Of a DNA stretch of 64,000 bases, positions 1-12,137 are shown piece by piece. This stretch comes from Agrocybe praecox. Lineage: Eukaryota > Basidiomycota > Agaricomycetes > Agaricales > Agrocybaceae. The translations under genes were made by a program, and so were the position numbers. The notes under the pieces are model-generated. The model did no database searches. It saw nothing but the letters and a program-made list of their open reading frames with translations, and had not been told where the DNA came from. The stretch spans positions 1,674,001 through 1,738,000 of the forward strand of contig OZ024841.1 in assembly GCA_964017145.1 (NCBI GenBank), in the 5' to 3' direction. How positions within the stretch are numbered: position 1 is the stretch's first letter; each line of letters opens with the position of its first letter.

Positions 1-1194
1 GGTGTTGTGCCGACGGCTGCGGCTGGGTCTATGTCGGCCACAACAACAACGACCCCTTCTTCGAATTCCCATCATAGGGCATCATCATCACTCTCCTCAC
101 TCTCATCCTTATCCTCATCCTCAATTCCCCCATCAACCTCAACCACCACCATGGAACCCGCAAGCATCCCACTGCCCACATCCCGCTCCGCCTCGCCCTT
201 CCCCCTCCCCACACATCTACAACCTGGTCCTGGCCTGCCCCGCGGGGCGTCGCCGCTGCGGCATATGGAGTCGTCCTTATCTGCGGGGTATCAGTCGGGG
301 TATCGCAGCCCGAAGAGGTCGTTTGATGAGTCGAGTGCTAGTGCGAGTGGGGGGGAGGAGCAGAGGGATAGGGAAGGGGCGGAGGGAGGGGGCAGTGGGA
401 GAGAGGAGAAGAGGATGAGGAGGCGTATGCCTTCTGGTGGTGGGGTGGAGAGGGAAGAGATCAATGTCGATGTCGATGTGAACGTTGAGGTGGATGTTGA
501 GGTGGATGTTGATGTCGATGTCGATGTCGATCTGGGTGATGACGATGAAAGACAAGAAGAGGACGACGAAGAACTGGACACTCCGGGTTTATCAGCCCCC
601 GGATCGAGATCAAGCTCGTCTTTCTCCTCTTCTTCCCTATCCGAAGTGAGCTCGTCACCGTCGCCTGCTCCTGGTCCTTTAAACAGCGGTGGGGATCCAA
701 TAGTAGCAAGAGCAACAACGACACCAACACCGGAAGTATCGATCGTCCCACCCAGTCCTATCGTCGGCTCTGCCCCCGTCCCTGGCACATTAACATCCTC
801 CACTACCTCCTCCTCCAAGCCCCCAAAGAAAGGCACACAGCGCTATCAGCGCCTACGGCATCTCGAGCAGACCGGTGTTGGTGGTGGCGCCGCACACGAA
901 CACGAACACGAACACGCATCTCTAACCCGGCGGCAGCGCAAAGCCTTAGGACTCCCCAAAGCGAGGAAGGCCCTGGGGTCTAGTACGATTTCGGCGGCTG
1001 CTGGGGGTGGTGGGGGAGGGAGGAGCGCGGGGAGGATCGTCATTCCTGGAGGGAGGTGGACGGGGAGGGAGGTGTCGGAGGGTGTTGGGGGTGTGACGGA
1101 GGCGGAGGCGGAGGCGGATGCGGGTGGGGAGGAGTGGAGGCGGAATGGGACGGGGAGGTTGGATGTTAGGGGGTTTAGGGAGCTGAAGATCTAG
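1..1194 (+). CDS. Low-complexity acidic/serine-rich protein, 3' part (5' end outside window)
   Basis: The frame is open from the first base and closes at a TAG at 1192-1194, so at least 397 codons are visible and the start lies upstream. I do not recognise a domain. Seen: Ser/Thr/Pro-rich stretches at both the N-terminal side and the middle, an alternating Val-Asp run encoded at about 465-535, an acidic DDDERQEEDDEE segment, a His-Glu repeat near 895-920 and Gly-rich blocks near the end. A basic segment with TRRQRKALGLPKARKAL (about 925-980) could be a nuclear-type signal. Coding capacity is supported by a long stop-free frame with strong third-base periodicity in the repeats, but low complexity also opens antisense frames, so the call rests on length and on the conserved-looking basic C-terminal segment. 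Likely a regulatory or scaffold protein; that is inference. Confidence 0.6.
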   Translation, partial: GVVPTAAAGSMSATTTTTPSSNSHHRASSSLSSLSSLSSSSIPPSTSTTTMEPASIPLPTSRSASPFPLPTHLQPGPGLPRGASPLRHMESSLSAGYQSGYRSPKRSFDESSASASGGEEQRDREGAEGGGSGREEKRMRRRMPSGGGVEREEINVDVDVNVEVDVEVDVDVDVDVDLGDDDERQEEDDEELDTPGLSAPGSRSSSSFSSSSLSEVSSSPSPAPGPLNSGGDPIVARATTTPTPEVSIVPPSPIVGSAPVPGTLTSSTTSSSKPPKKGTQRYQRLRHLEQTGVGGGAAHEHEHEHASLTRRQRKALGLPKARKALGSSTISAAAGGGGGGRSAGRIVIPGGRWTGREVSEGVGGVTEAEAEADAGGEEWRRNGTGRLDVRGFRELKI

Positions 1195-2195
1195 CTGGGA
1201 GCTTTGGGTCTTTTCCTTTTTCGGGGCGACGAGGACCGACGCAGATCTCGTGTTTTTTTTATTTTCGATTTTTTGGGTTATCGCTGTCTTGTGTCGACCT
1301 TGTGCAGCTTGTGTGGGAGTTGGACGAGGAACGGGCGCTCAATGATGTATATATACGACAGACGACGACTACGAGAGTAGGCCTTCTTGCTCTGCCCTGC
1401 CCTGCCTCGTCCCATTCCCCGACATCCGGACTACTGCAATGTCCTGGTCTGCTTTTCGGGAGCTGTGGTCTGCCATTCTATGCCATGTACGACAACAAGA
1501 AGCCGACGCAGATGCAGATGTACCATAAAAAGAAAGCATAGCATGAGGAGGAGGAGGAGGAGGGATCCCTTTCCCGTAGTGCATCATATCAGAACAGGAC
1601 ACCGACCGAGGTAGTGCTGGATCGCTGCTGTTGGGGTGTTTTTTTTTTTTGGTTCCCTTGTGGCGTTGCGTTGCAGCGAGCAACGACGGATTTGAAGCTG
1701 CGAGCTCGCTCTCTGTCTCTTTCTCTTCAAAATCTGGGTCTGAGCTCTGAGGCTTCGGGCATAGGCGTGGGATCGGGAGATGGGTTGAGCGGATGTCAGG
1801 AGGGGGCCGGGGGGTTCTTCTTGTTTAAAGTCTTTCTTTTCTTTTTCTTTTCTTTTTTCATCTAGGTTTTGGTTTTGGTTTCCTTCCAATCACATTTTGC
1901 ATATCATCATTTTCTTCATCATCATCACGACCCATCCACATTTCATTTTTACATACATCGAACGAACGAACACAACATCATCACATATCTTTTATTCTAT
2001 CCATCCTTCTAGCAACTGTTTCCTTTTTCTTTCTCTCTCTTTCTCTCTCTCCATCACTCTATCTCTATCTCTTTTCAAGACACACTATCCATGTACATTT
2101 TCCTATTATCAAGTCGAGTCCAATATTCAATGTTTATATTCATTTTCATCGCATCGCATCGTTTATTTATTCATCCGTCCGTCCATCTATCCCTG

Positions 2196-2218
2196 CATAC
2201 ATACATACATACATACAT
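2196..2218. repeat. CATA microsatellite
   Basis: Nearly six uninterrupted CATA units inside the pyrimidine-rich spacer. A second tract of similar length lies at 2615-2637. Confidence 0.9.
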
Positions 2219-2614
2219 CTCACCGTACTCTTTCGCATTTTTTTTCTCGCATTCATTTTTGTTTTTTTGCTTTGGATGTTCTGACGGACGTTTTTCTTTT
2301 TCGGTTCATGACCCCGTACATGCATGTTACGTATAGCGTTCTTTCGTCTCCCTTCCAGTTCCTTCTCTCTCTCACACGCGCGCACAGGCTCTGCAGACGC
2401 CTTTGGACGGTGCTGGTGCGCTGCATGCATACAATGATTCAGCGCAGTTGTTGACGTTTTGGTTATCCTAATTATAACGACAACCACGACGATGTGCCTG
2501 TAATTTACAGGCTTTCATGATCCATTTTAAATTTCTATTTTATTTGCTTTGTTTCTTTTCTTCTGTTTGCTTTCTTTTTTTCTTTTTGTTTTGTTTTGTT
2601 CACGTTGCTTCGCC

Positions 2615-2637
2615 TACATACATACATACATACATAC
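2615..2637. repeat. ACAT/CATA microsatellite
   Basis: Second tetranucleotide tract in the same spacer, about 400 bp after the first; same unit and strand. Confidence 0.9.
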
Positions 2638-3080
2638 GCATCCTCGTCCCCTTTCTCTATCGCATTGCTATTGTTATCTTCTAGGATTCGAAACACACCA
2701 TCATCATCATCATCGCGGCAGCAACTTAAGCTCTGAACCCCTTCTTAATTTCTCCTTTTCGTGGTTTTTTCGTGGGTGCATTTTTCTCTCTTTTGTATTT
2801 CTGTATTTCTGCAATTCTGATCTAGAAGGTACATTGAGGTCCTAGCTTCGCATATAGCATAGTATGGCATTTTCCCCCCTGGTTTTTCTTTTTCTCCTCT
2901 CTTCTCGTTCTTGGTTTACTTTTTTCTGCTCTCTTGCTGTATTATTACTATAACCATCTCTATATATTTGATTTGTCTGTATGCATGATTTATAGTGGTA
3001 AAGGTATCATGATCATCGCTGTGGGTATCTACATACTTGGGAAATTCTAGGATCTAGGAAACAGTCAATATTGGCTAGCA

Positions 3081-3110
3081 CACGTTCACGTTCACGTTCA
3101 CGTTCACGTT
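3081..3110. repeat. CACGTT hexamer repeat, five units
   Basis: Five perfect tandem copies of CACGTT (30 bp), at the border between the pyrimidine-rich spacer and the AT-rich decayed DNA. No other copy of the tandem array was seen in the window. Confidence 0.9.
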
Positions 3111-4899
3111 ACGAGTCCTCCTAACGGTACCGGGAGGCCTCCTAGAGCCAATACTCAGTTTAGCAAATCAGATACTGCTTCTACAGCTACATTGAACTTG
3201 TTTGTGTGGGCTATTGGAAGGCATGGCATATAAAAATCCTCGTTTTAGTGCAGATTAACCCAATTATTTATCCTCAAATTATGTTGTACAATTAAAAACT
3301 ACTACCGTGAGTGGGGGTGCACAATTCCCGCTAAGTTTTACGCCCGTGATTGAGCCGCGTCACATCCATGTCACAGCCATTTCTATAAGACATGGCTCCT
3401 ACACCGTCCACACATTTATAGAATAGATTTTATATCGTATATGTAGGGTAATATGTACTACACGACGCGAAGTAGTCAGAAGGTTTATGAATCAGCCACA
3501 AACGAGAAAATAAGCTAAATTCCCTGCCAAAAGGGAGCTCTAGAGTAATTTGAATAGATCATTTCATCCAGGGAACCTATGAGCATGGTTGGCAGAGGTT
3601 TTTTGCATAGAAATAAAATATAAATCGATTCGTTGTAACAGATTATAATTTATCTGACTCTGCGGGGAGATCAAGGGGAGATACACCTAATTAGGAGGTT
3701 GATTTTATTTTTCTTGGCATAGGAGTTCTCAAAAAGTCATGTATGGCAATTGGATTGTGGCCTAAAACACCCATTTATCCTGTATTTGAGACTGCAACAA
3801 ACAGAAAGTACAATCCGGCAGATGCTTTTCAAATAACATGAATTTTCTTGATAAATCAGAAAATTTTATTAATAAAAAAAGGCTTCCGATGTGTATCACC
3901 AAAAAAAATGCAATATTAATTCTGTAATTTAAAGTGTGAGTCTGTACATATTTTTTCTGGCGAAAAAGACCAAGATTTTATCTTTGAAACTTAAGTTTTG
4001 TCTTCAGGCATGTTACGAAGCTATTTCCCACAAAATAAGGTATGTAAAGCAAACCGCCATAGTCCCTCTGTACCTCCCACAGAAAAGAGTTTGACAAGCA
4101 TGCTATACGGGGTATAAATCGAGAGCAGGTTGAAGATATTCAGAAATCAGGGAACACAAATTAGAGAAAAGATAAAATGAGAATGTCCTGCGTTTTTACA
4201 TCGGACAGGAGCACAACAACCCTTAATCATGCCACTAATGAACTTCCACAAAACGAATTAGAGAACCACACGGGCAGAGGGGAGGAATAACCGTGCAGCT
4301 CAATACTCGCTCCGCAGCCTTTCACGCAACATTGAGTGGTGTGGCCCGCCGACTACAAAAAAACGAAGAATTGCATATATAAGAGTCTGTGAATATATTT
4401 CTGAGAACCAAAGGATGAGTTCAGCGTAGTGGATCATATCAGTGGTGACGTACCACATCAGACCGGAGAACAGTATCATCCTCATGTGGCGGATTGACGA
4501 CTGTGTACGTCCCACCATAAATAACCGTGTTCATAGCATTTTGGAAGAGACCTGCTCCACTTATGTCTGAATAAAAATTATTTAACTCCGATATGACAAT
4601 AAACGTCTAATAGAGGCTTACTACCAGATTGTCTGTAGTATAGAATAGCACCCTGTGTTTTTCGCTCATATAACTTCTTGTCACGCTGGGTATTCGTGAA
4701 AGTTCGTTTCAGACAACGAAATATAAGCTGGTTTTTATAAAGACAAGGCTCACCGCAAGCGATTCTAGCCAAATACCTATGTTTTCATTCATTTCACGGA
4801 CTTTGGCACTCGATATTGAAGGAGTCCCTAACGCCTCGCGAATACCGTTCATTAACCTGAAGGGCAGACTTAAGAACAATGTGACGATGTCCAGAGAAA

Positions 4900-5269
4900 C
4901 GGTTACACGTACAATAAGTACTCCTCATATACAAGAACATATGAGTTCTTTTGCATGGTAAGTGGGCCTGTCTGGACTTCAAAAAGCTTGTTGACAAAGG
5001 CGGGCCTCCATTCCAGCTTTGACAGGACTACCTGCGTCTGATAATTCTGATCATTAAGATACTAAAAAACGAAAATAAATCAGTGACATAAGCACGTCTC
5101 CAAGCATAGAAGTGATACTCACCTGAATACGCTGCTTTATTTCTTCTGTCGTAATGCCGATAGATTCTATGACGCCTGCAATATATTCCGACTCATTCGC
5201 AAGCCTACGATGACCCAGGATATGATCGTCCAGAGTCCTTTGATATCCATCTGCCACGTCTTCGTGCAT
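4900..5269 (-). pseudogene. Exon-like remnant of an unrecognised gene
   Basis: On the minus strand, a frame from an ATG at 5269 runs to a good donor (GTGAGT, 5122-5117). A 62-nt intron ending in TTTTAG follows, and a second exon-like stretch begins at 5061 with YLNDQNYQTQVVLSKLEWRP. The joined peptide is protein-like in composition (helix-rich, ITTEEIKQRIQ at the first exon end) and the splice phase agrees. Surrounding sequence (4300-4900) carries further short exon-like pieces broken by stops. I do not recognise the family. It may be a decayed gene or a fragment left by duplication. Confidence 0.35.
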
Positions 5270-5954
5270 GTTGTCTCACAGGACTCAGGAGACAACAATG
5301 TGAAAGAAGGCGTCAAGCGACTGAGAGATGTGGGAGAAGGCGTTATATCGTCTGACCAATGAGTAAGCTTAAGTATGTCGACCTGTGGCGTACACAACTA
5401 CCGGTGTGTTAGGCATGTATGTGAAAAAATGATGCCGTGACTGCTGAGGCGATGCAAACCAGTGCTGGATATAGATGAACAAACGAGGTGTTCCCGTTCC
5501 ATGATACCGAACGGATCCCTTGCTGCGATACCTGGGTCATCGGGGATGTCTATATTTCTACACACCGCCGGCGCCAATTTTTGCTACATAACACATGCCC
5601 GGTTGCCCTTCAATGATGCTACGACGGATGGATCGTGGGAATAACATGCTTCTAACTGCAGTGTGAGGCTCCTGTGTTTATGGCATGCCAAGTCACACTC
5701 GGGAAACGAGGCTAGCAGACGGTGGAAAGGTGGCGTATAATGCACTGGTTGGATAAGTATATCTTCTTCAGCACAGCCAGGGAGGCTATACCAATAGGGT
5801 GTTATTCTTCTGTCGGCCTGTCACTCATCATTTTCGCACAAGGGTGGGATTGGATGTTGTCGGAGCTTGTAATTTGTGCCCGCTTCGGCCATTTCCGAAC
5901 AACGCGCCCGCATCTGCAATGGGCGCCTATCCAGCCTCCCCGCCTCCCGCCGAG

Positions 5955-6911
5955 TCACGACCAGACTTGTGGAAGTGGAAACGTAACTTGTGTTTCCACT
6001 TTCCACTCGGTGATTATTCGGCCTCTCGAACATGTATTCTTCTTCACCGTCCAGTGGCAACCGTACCATCTCACCAATTTATTTTCAGGAAAGTACTCTG
6101 CAAAGAGTTTCTGATAGTTCTCCGGATTGACCTTGTAAATACGCATTACTACATCTAATATAACATTATTAACTCTTAACTACCCAAATGTCGTGAATAA
6201 ATCTGAACACATACCATTTTCATCTTTACCCATAGCCATCAAAGATTCCAATAGCGCGTCATTCTTTTCGTTCTCTAGATCAACGTTGACAAAGATTAAA
6301 TTTTCTTGATGAAATCGAGACCAGACGGCTAGCTTTTTTGATAAAATCGTCGTTGTCTTCGTTGTAAAGACTTATGCGTAGGATGTTTTCCCTTTCGCCG
6401 ACTTCAAGGCCTAAGGTAAGCACTGGAATATCTTGGATATATAGTAAATACGCATGCACGTTGAAATCCGTAACAGTAATTATGAATTAGTGCGCATTGT
6501 TGTGTGCCGATAGTACTAAATGCCCTACTGATACAGTGGCTTCAATACAATCCTTGATTTTCCTGAAGCAGACTCGCAGACTATGGTACCATTCCCGTAC
6601 TTCTTCCCTGTAGAATTCTTCTGCAGTTCACGTTCGAAAGTTGTTTTGATAGTACACCAGTTTTCATGCCTGGATCATCGAGTTTTCTCTAAAAATTGTC
6701 GGAAATTCGGCAAGGGAGTATACCTAAATGTTTGATCCTCAACCCTAACATGTGCTCCAGAATCTCCCTGTCTCGCGGAGCCGGACCATATCCCGGGTAA
6801 CATAAGGTCGTCACGGCCAGGGGGGGATATGAAGAATTCCTCTGGTATGTTCATGGAAAGTCTCGTTTGATGTCTGAATGGATAATCAAAGTGCAAATCA
6901 AAGAGTGGCAT
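5955..6911 (-). pseudogene. Remnant of an unrecognised gene, several exon-like pieces
   Basis: Three protein-like stretches lie in order on the minus strand. The piece at 6911-6675 contains IPEEFFISPPGRDDLMLPG. The piece near 6400-6230 contains GERENILRISLYNEDNDDF followed, after an apparent one-base frame change, by LAVWSRFHQENLIFVNVD. The piece at 6146-5955 contains NPENYQKLFAEYFPEN. Stops and a frameshift separate them, so the gene looks dead. I could not assign it to a family. It may belong with the remnant at 4900-5269, which lies just downstream on the same strand. Confidence 0.35.
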
Positions 6912-7779
6912 CTTATGTTGTCCAATGGCGTAAGTACATCAGTGTACCAGAATATGGGGGCTTGTATATAAGCTTATTGCTAAAATTTCCCTCCTTATAT
7001 GAGTGAAGGTAAAATGACTAATCATTATAAAGTGAACCACTGTATGACAATCCTTACTAGTATAATGTGAGCCTTCACAAATGGAGGAGTAAATTCATTG
7101 TGGCTTTGTTGCCTGACACATGAGTCCAAGAATAGAGAGTATTCTAGCCGGGGTGATAGGCAGTAGTTCTAAGCGCTGCTTGCTTATGAATAATACAGAG
7201 AGACGAGGTCCTAGAAGTATCACCGTCAATACCATTCTAAAAATAGTAGAACGACAACTTATAAGTGCTAAACTCCATGACTTGACCGTGATCAAAATAC
7301 AATTTTTGGCTGCGCAGCGTATCCATACAGGAGAAAATCTAACAGATCGCTCTAGTTCTCAGACCGGGAGAAATGTGTATCCATATGGTGAGATCATTTG
7401 GACACAACACCAACGAGCGCCGAAGTTCACAAAACGAATGCGAATGCGAGTCACCGGGGAAAGCCGAACACCGAACAGGCCAAGTTTGTAAGCGTGATAG
7501 CCGATGGTACATTTAAATTCTTGGAAAGTAACCAGGCTGATTCTACTATGAAAAGAAGCAAGGCAAACGTAGCATTCAAGGTGAAAAACATATCTCGCTT
7601 CCTATAACTAAATTTGGGTAATATAAACTATTAACAGTCATCTAAGAAGTACCCGTCCGATTGCGATCCGACATCCAATGCTACGGGAGCTAAAAGACAA
7701 GTTGGAACGGGATATCTATGTAGATGTCAACTGACATTCGTAAAAGCATAAGATCAGTAGTGCGAAGAAACATTCAGTA

Positions 7780-9055
7780 AATGAACCCTTAGGTCTGCCG
7801 CTGAAAACATTATTACCATGGTAGATACAGTGAGAAATAACGAAAATTTCTCTCCGATCATGTATGCCGTTCCTGGGAAAGTTGAGCTTTTGGGAAGTGG
7901 ATAAAAAAAAAGGTGACAGAAAACTACACGCGGGGGTCCCAAGCCCCGCAAACCTGGCGACACAAAAGAATACACGTGAAACGACTTTGACGTGGGACTA
8001 CGGATAGATTACCTTCGAAGTGGGATCTACGACGCCTTGCTTATCTCGTGGAAGCATTAAGCAGCTACATACCGACTTTTGAAAGGGAGGGCTCTTACGG
8101 AAAATGCCGAGTGCATCCCCCTGGCTGACGAATACCTCGAGGTGTCGTGTATTAACGCGGTGAATATATGCCTGATGAGTACAAGAATATGAACGAGTCC
8201 ATGTCTTAGGATCAAGGTTTAATGAAGCTATACATGTCCCAGCGACCTAAAGATAGCATAAATAAAAATATCTGTTGATGGAGGAAAATATGTTCACTGA
8301 CGTCTTCACCGTAAGGATCGTGAATTGGCTATCATCGTCTCCTGGTATAGCTTGTCAATGTGCGTAAGGAAGAATGCCAGTAAATTGCACTGGTCCGTTT
8401 GTGCCATGGTAAGCCGGGTGAGCATATGTGGGTACAGCGTGGTTTGTATTTTACCAGGGAGATGGAATCTGAATACGGAGTGAATAATCTTCCACAAATC
8501 GTATAGATTGCCCACGTTTCTAATTTTATTGAATACTTCACAAATTCTTCCCAGTTCCATCCCGGGTTCACGAGTTTCTCGATTGCATCGATGTCATTTT
8601 CTGGCAGCTTGGACCATAGAGAAATGTTCATGGCTGAAGTCCCTCTACGCTTAAAATATAAGACAGCAATCAATGTTATTCCCTCGCCTAATTCTTTCCC
8701 TCTGGACCATAGATTATTCTTGTTGCCAGTCGTCTGTTGCTCGTCTATAGGGGATATCCAATCACTACTGGAAAAGCTGTTTAGTATTCAGGATCACAAA
8801 GGCATTCCGTCAAATAACCTACCTGCGGGCTGCCAAATGTATGCCCGAGCTGTGCTGGAATATCACTAAGAGGGTCGCTTAAGTTCCTAGGCCCAGCTTC
8901 GAGTACAAGGACAGAGACCGCTGGATTCTCCGATAGTCTGGTTTCAACCCTCAACCCTGTTGGTTTTCATCAGTATCGCCTAATACACGACTTCCTATGA
9001 TGATGATGTAATCGAAAGCCATCTCAATGATTTCTGTCGCAGTTACGAAGGGCAC
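7780..9055 (-). pseudogene. GMC oxidoreductase pseudogene, start codon lost and middle deleted
   Basis: This is a paralogue of the intact GMC gene just upstream on the same strand. The N-terminal piece aligns (PFVTA...FDYIIIIG versus PFITP...FDYVVIGGG), but the start codon position reads GTG (9053-9055) and the FAD-binding GxGxxG glycines are replaced by GSR. The family segments VLVLEAGP, SAMNISLWSKLPENDIDAIEKL and NPGWNWEEFVKYS follow in order, then a Thr-Trp segment like the one in the intact copy (LNLDPKTWTRSY, about 8210). The sequence then jumps to the extreme C-terminal LPRDKQGVV (about 8050) and TAYMIGE (about 7860). About 250 residues are therefore missing in the middle, including most of the substrate-binding region. 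Several frame changes are also present. Confidence 0.8.
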
Positions 9056-9442
9056 TTTTTTCAGTGAATTGACCTGCAGTTCCAGCTAAAAGAACCATGG
9101 CGGTGGCGCAAAATAAAGTGCGTGAGATTGAGTCCGGCCGTCCACGCAACAGTAGTAACGGGCATCAGGGAGATGATGGACGCTAGATATCGAACCGGAC
9201 TGAGTATTTTAGAGTAGTGACAGGTTCTTTGCCTTCATAACCACGGGAGGGTTGGTGTTCGAGGGCTATTTGAGAGAGTCGAATCCGTCAATCGAGGCTA
9301 GACTGCATATCATTCGAAAATATCTCGACGAACAGACATCGCTGTCACAATACGTTTGATTTTCAAGTTCTCGAGTGCTCTTGGATGTATGCATGTCTCC
9401 AGAAAGGGTGGTGCGGTGAAGGGAATAAATTGTTTCCTATTA

Positions 9443-12137
9443 TTACATGTCTTCTTTAATCAAATCGGCGGCTAAAACAAAATGCATGAGGAATGAAACC
9501 AAGGCTGAAGAGAAAATGTTCTGACCTTTCTCTCCTATCATGTACGCAGTGGCTAAAACAGGAGGGACGTTCAGAAAAAGACACTTTCAGCAAACCAAGA
9601 AATAACAAGAACCTTGGGTATGTGCGGCGATATGTATCGGTATAATGGATATATCTGCTACACGTAAATTCGTAGTTCCATATACCTTACCCGAGGTAGT
9701 CTCTGTCAGCTTGAAAGACGACAAATGAGAAATGGTGACTGATCACCTTCAGATTGGGAGCCACAACCCCTTGCTTCTCTCGCGGCAGCATGGAACAACT
9801 ACCGATAGCGTCTATCGCTTTTTTTAGTCTCGACAAGCAAAAAGAAGAACTATGTACTCACGGAATACGCTGAGCCTGCTTTCAGTTACGAAGGCTGAAA
9901 ACAAGTGATCGATCGGTCATATATGTATTACCGAGTCCGAGTAGGATCGTAGCAACTAACCTTCAATTTGGGCGTCCGACTGGCATGCAGCACCCGGTTC
10001 GACTTCTTCAACGATGCCAGATTTAAATGGTTCCGTGTGCCTCAGCTCTCTAACGAATTTGACATATTGAACCATGGCATCAAAATCTAGAAATTAATGA
10101 TCGAGGGTGTTAGAATGAAACCTAGGCCTAAAGACCTACCAGATGAACATCCAAAAATGTTGGGATCAATTATGGGCGGGTCGAAGGGTTCACTGCTTTG
10201 TGCATGCTAGTGGAAGAAATCGGCCTTCATTTAGAACGCTTTCTGTAGCAATACGCACAATTTTTCCTCTTGACATAGGATGGTTCAAAACGACAACAAA
10301 AGTGATGTAGCTCTTGCCGGGTTCTGGTCGGGCTGATTACAAAGAGGATGCAGGTAAGTAGACTAGACTCGATAGTACACAATATATATGTGTGAAGCTT
10401 ACTTTTGAAAGAAAAGAGCCCCGGAACAGCCATAATCTCGCAATCCGGGATATCATCGTCTCGTAACCCAGCAATTTGCATTTCAAGTTGCTCCAATCGA
10501 CCCGGTGGCAAAGTCCCGGCTGACCCAGCTTCTCGCACCTCTTTTGTAACCTTTTCGATATGCAGCAGCGCCTGCTTCTCATCCATAGTGGAATTGTTGA
10601 TGAAAGCCACAGAAGTAATACCAGTACGCTGAAGACCCTTTCCGACGGCACTAATAAATATAGAGTCAGCGAAGAACGTATATATGCGATAGTTCCACTT
10701 ACTGGAGCTCCTTTGCTTTAGCAGCGTAAACAGGATCAACGAGAAGGTCCAGCGTCTCATGTCCTGCTGCAGGGTCGAGCTCGAAGCTCATATCGACGCA
10801 TATATGCTCCTGTACATTCTCTCCGACACCTGGAAGCTCTATTTCAACGTCTATTCCTATCCGTTGGACCACTTCAGTACGCCCAATGCCAGATAGTTCT
10901 AAGATTTTCGGTGACTGAACGGTTCTAGGGTACGAGCTTTAGTGTCTGGTAACCATGTAATTTCGCAAAACCTACCCTGCGCTTAAAATAACTTCCTTTC
11001 CAACCTTGACGAAATATTTCACATTATCGTGGACAAATTCAACACTAGTTGCGGTCTTGTCGTTCTTCCCTGACGTGGTTTCAAGATTAATGCATGAGAC
11101 CGTTGCCTCCGTCAGAACCTGTATTCTAATATCAACTTAATTATGCGAAAGGAACTGCGGCATAGCATACATTAAAGTTTTCTCGTTGAATATTCGGTGC
11201 AAGGTATGCATTTGCCGCATATGAACGAGTCCAAGTTCGAGGATCGAGATTGGACGAGGCAATCCATGTTCCTGCAATCTAGATGCCAAACAGGTAAGTA
11301 TCAGGAAGTTGAACAAGCACGTAACTGACATCACCGCCATAAGGGTCACTAATCGGCTTTAATCCTCTATTTATCATTGTTTCTTGGAAAAGCCTGTCGA
11401 TTGTGTGCACGTGCGACGGTATGGTCACATGCACTGGACCGTCAGTCCCACGGAACTCGGGGTTGAAAGTGTGGGGGTATAGGTCAGTCTGTTCTTTACT
11501 AGGCGGATGAAAGCTGGACAGGGCATTTAAAAGACTTGCTACTTTATCAGAAAATATGACCTACGTCTCAGATTTTCGGGAATATTTAAGATATTCCAGC
11601 CAATTCCATCCAGGATTTCCGAGCTTTTCAATCGCGTCGATGTCTTTTGCTGGAGGTTTTGACCAGAAGTAAAAGTTCATGGCAGAGCTTCCACCTTGAT
11701 AGGGTATTAACGGTTACACACATATATATGCATTAACTTCACCTACCTAATCCTTTCCCCGAAAACCACGTGTCATTAATTTTACTAGTAACTTGGTGTT
11801 TAGCTAGAGGAAAGGACCAGTCATACTATCGAAAAACCGTCGAACATTAGCCAAATCAAGACATATTCAAGAAACATTCATGCCTGTGCCTTTCCGAAAG
11901 TAGCAGCTAATTGAGCCGGGATCTCGATAAGGGGATCGTTAAGATTTTGTGGTCCTGCCTCCAACACCAGAACTCTAACTGCTGGGTCCTCCGAAAGCCT
12001 GGCGGCAACAGTAAGACCTGTTGTCTATTAGACTTATTAGCATAGAATACAAGTACAAATATATCACATACTCCTCCTCCGATAACTACATAATCAAAAT
12101 GGCTCTCGCCAACCTCTTTAGGAGTGATGAAGGGCAT
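9443..12137 (-). CDS. GMC-family FAD-dependent alcohol oxidase/dehydrogenase
   Basis: The enzyme would oxidise an alcohol with FAD, reducing O2 or a quinone (aryl-alcohol oxidase-like; substrate not deducible). I could join about 16 exons in phase from ATG 12137 to TAA 9443-9445, giving about 600 aa, the usual family length. In order: FDYVVIGGG (FAD Rossmann motif), ARLSEDPAVRVLVLEAGP, YDWSF, GKGLGGSSAMNF (GMC signature 1), GNPGWNWLEYLKYS, GKEVILSAG then SPKILELSGIG (GMC signature 2), LPGVGENVQEH, LNHPMSRGKI, DFDAMVQYVKF, then the C-terminal catalytic region with HAIGSCSMLP and IPIHIAAHTQ carrying the conserved His positions, ending AAYMIGEK-like and AADLIKEDM. One intron seems to use a GC donor (near 11885). 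I see no signal peptide at the chosen start, unlike secreted members. No inactivating change found, in contrast to the two sibling pseudogenes. Confidence 0.82.

Larger units (their letters stand above)
1195..4299. other. Long pyrimidine-rich intergenic region, no gene seen
   Basis: About 3.1 kb without a convincing coding frame. The first 1.7 kb is strongly T/C-rich on the plus strand with poly-T runs, TC tracts and CATA microsatellites, as in long fungal UTRs or promoters. From about 3000 the base composition becomes AT-rich and resembles decayed DNA. Frames such as the one at 1897-2454 are simple pyrimidine tracts and not protein-like. Confidence 0.6.

Noticed and set aside
291..836. Long antisense frame opposite the first gene
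   Set aside because: It arises from simple repeats (GATGTC and Ser codons) that are open on both strands; the product is a Ser/Thr string.
1897..2454. Plus-strand frame of 185 codons in the pyrimidine-rich spacer
   Set aside because: The sequence is TC/CATA-rich low complexity and the translation is Phe/Ser/His-rich without motifs.
2196..3110. CRISPR-like array from the repeats
   Set aside because: The units are simple microsatellites without spacers, and the genome is eukaryotic.
5722..6158. Overlapping plus-strand frames of 119-130 codons
   Set aside because: The minus strand carries the more protein-like exon pieces (NPENYQKLFAEYF); the plus frames look like their shadows.
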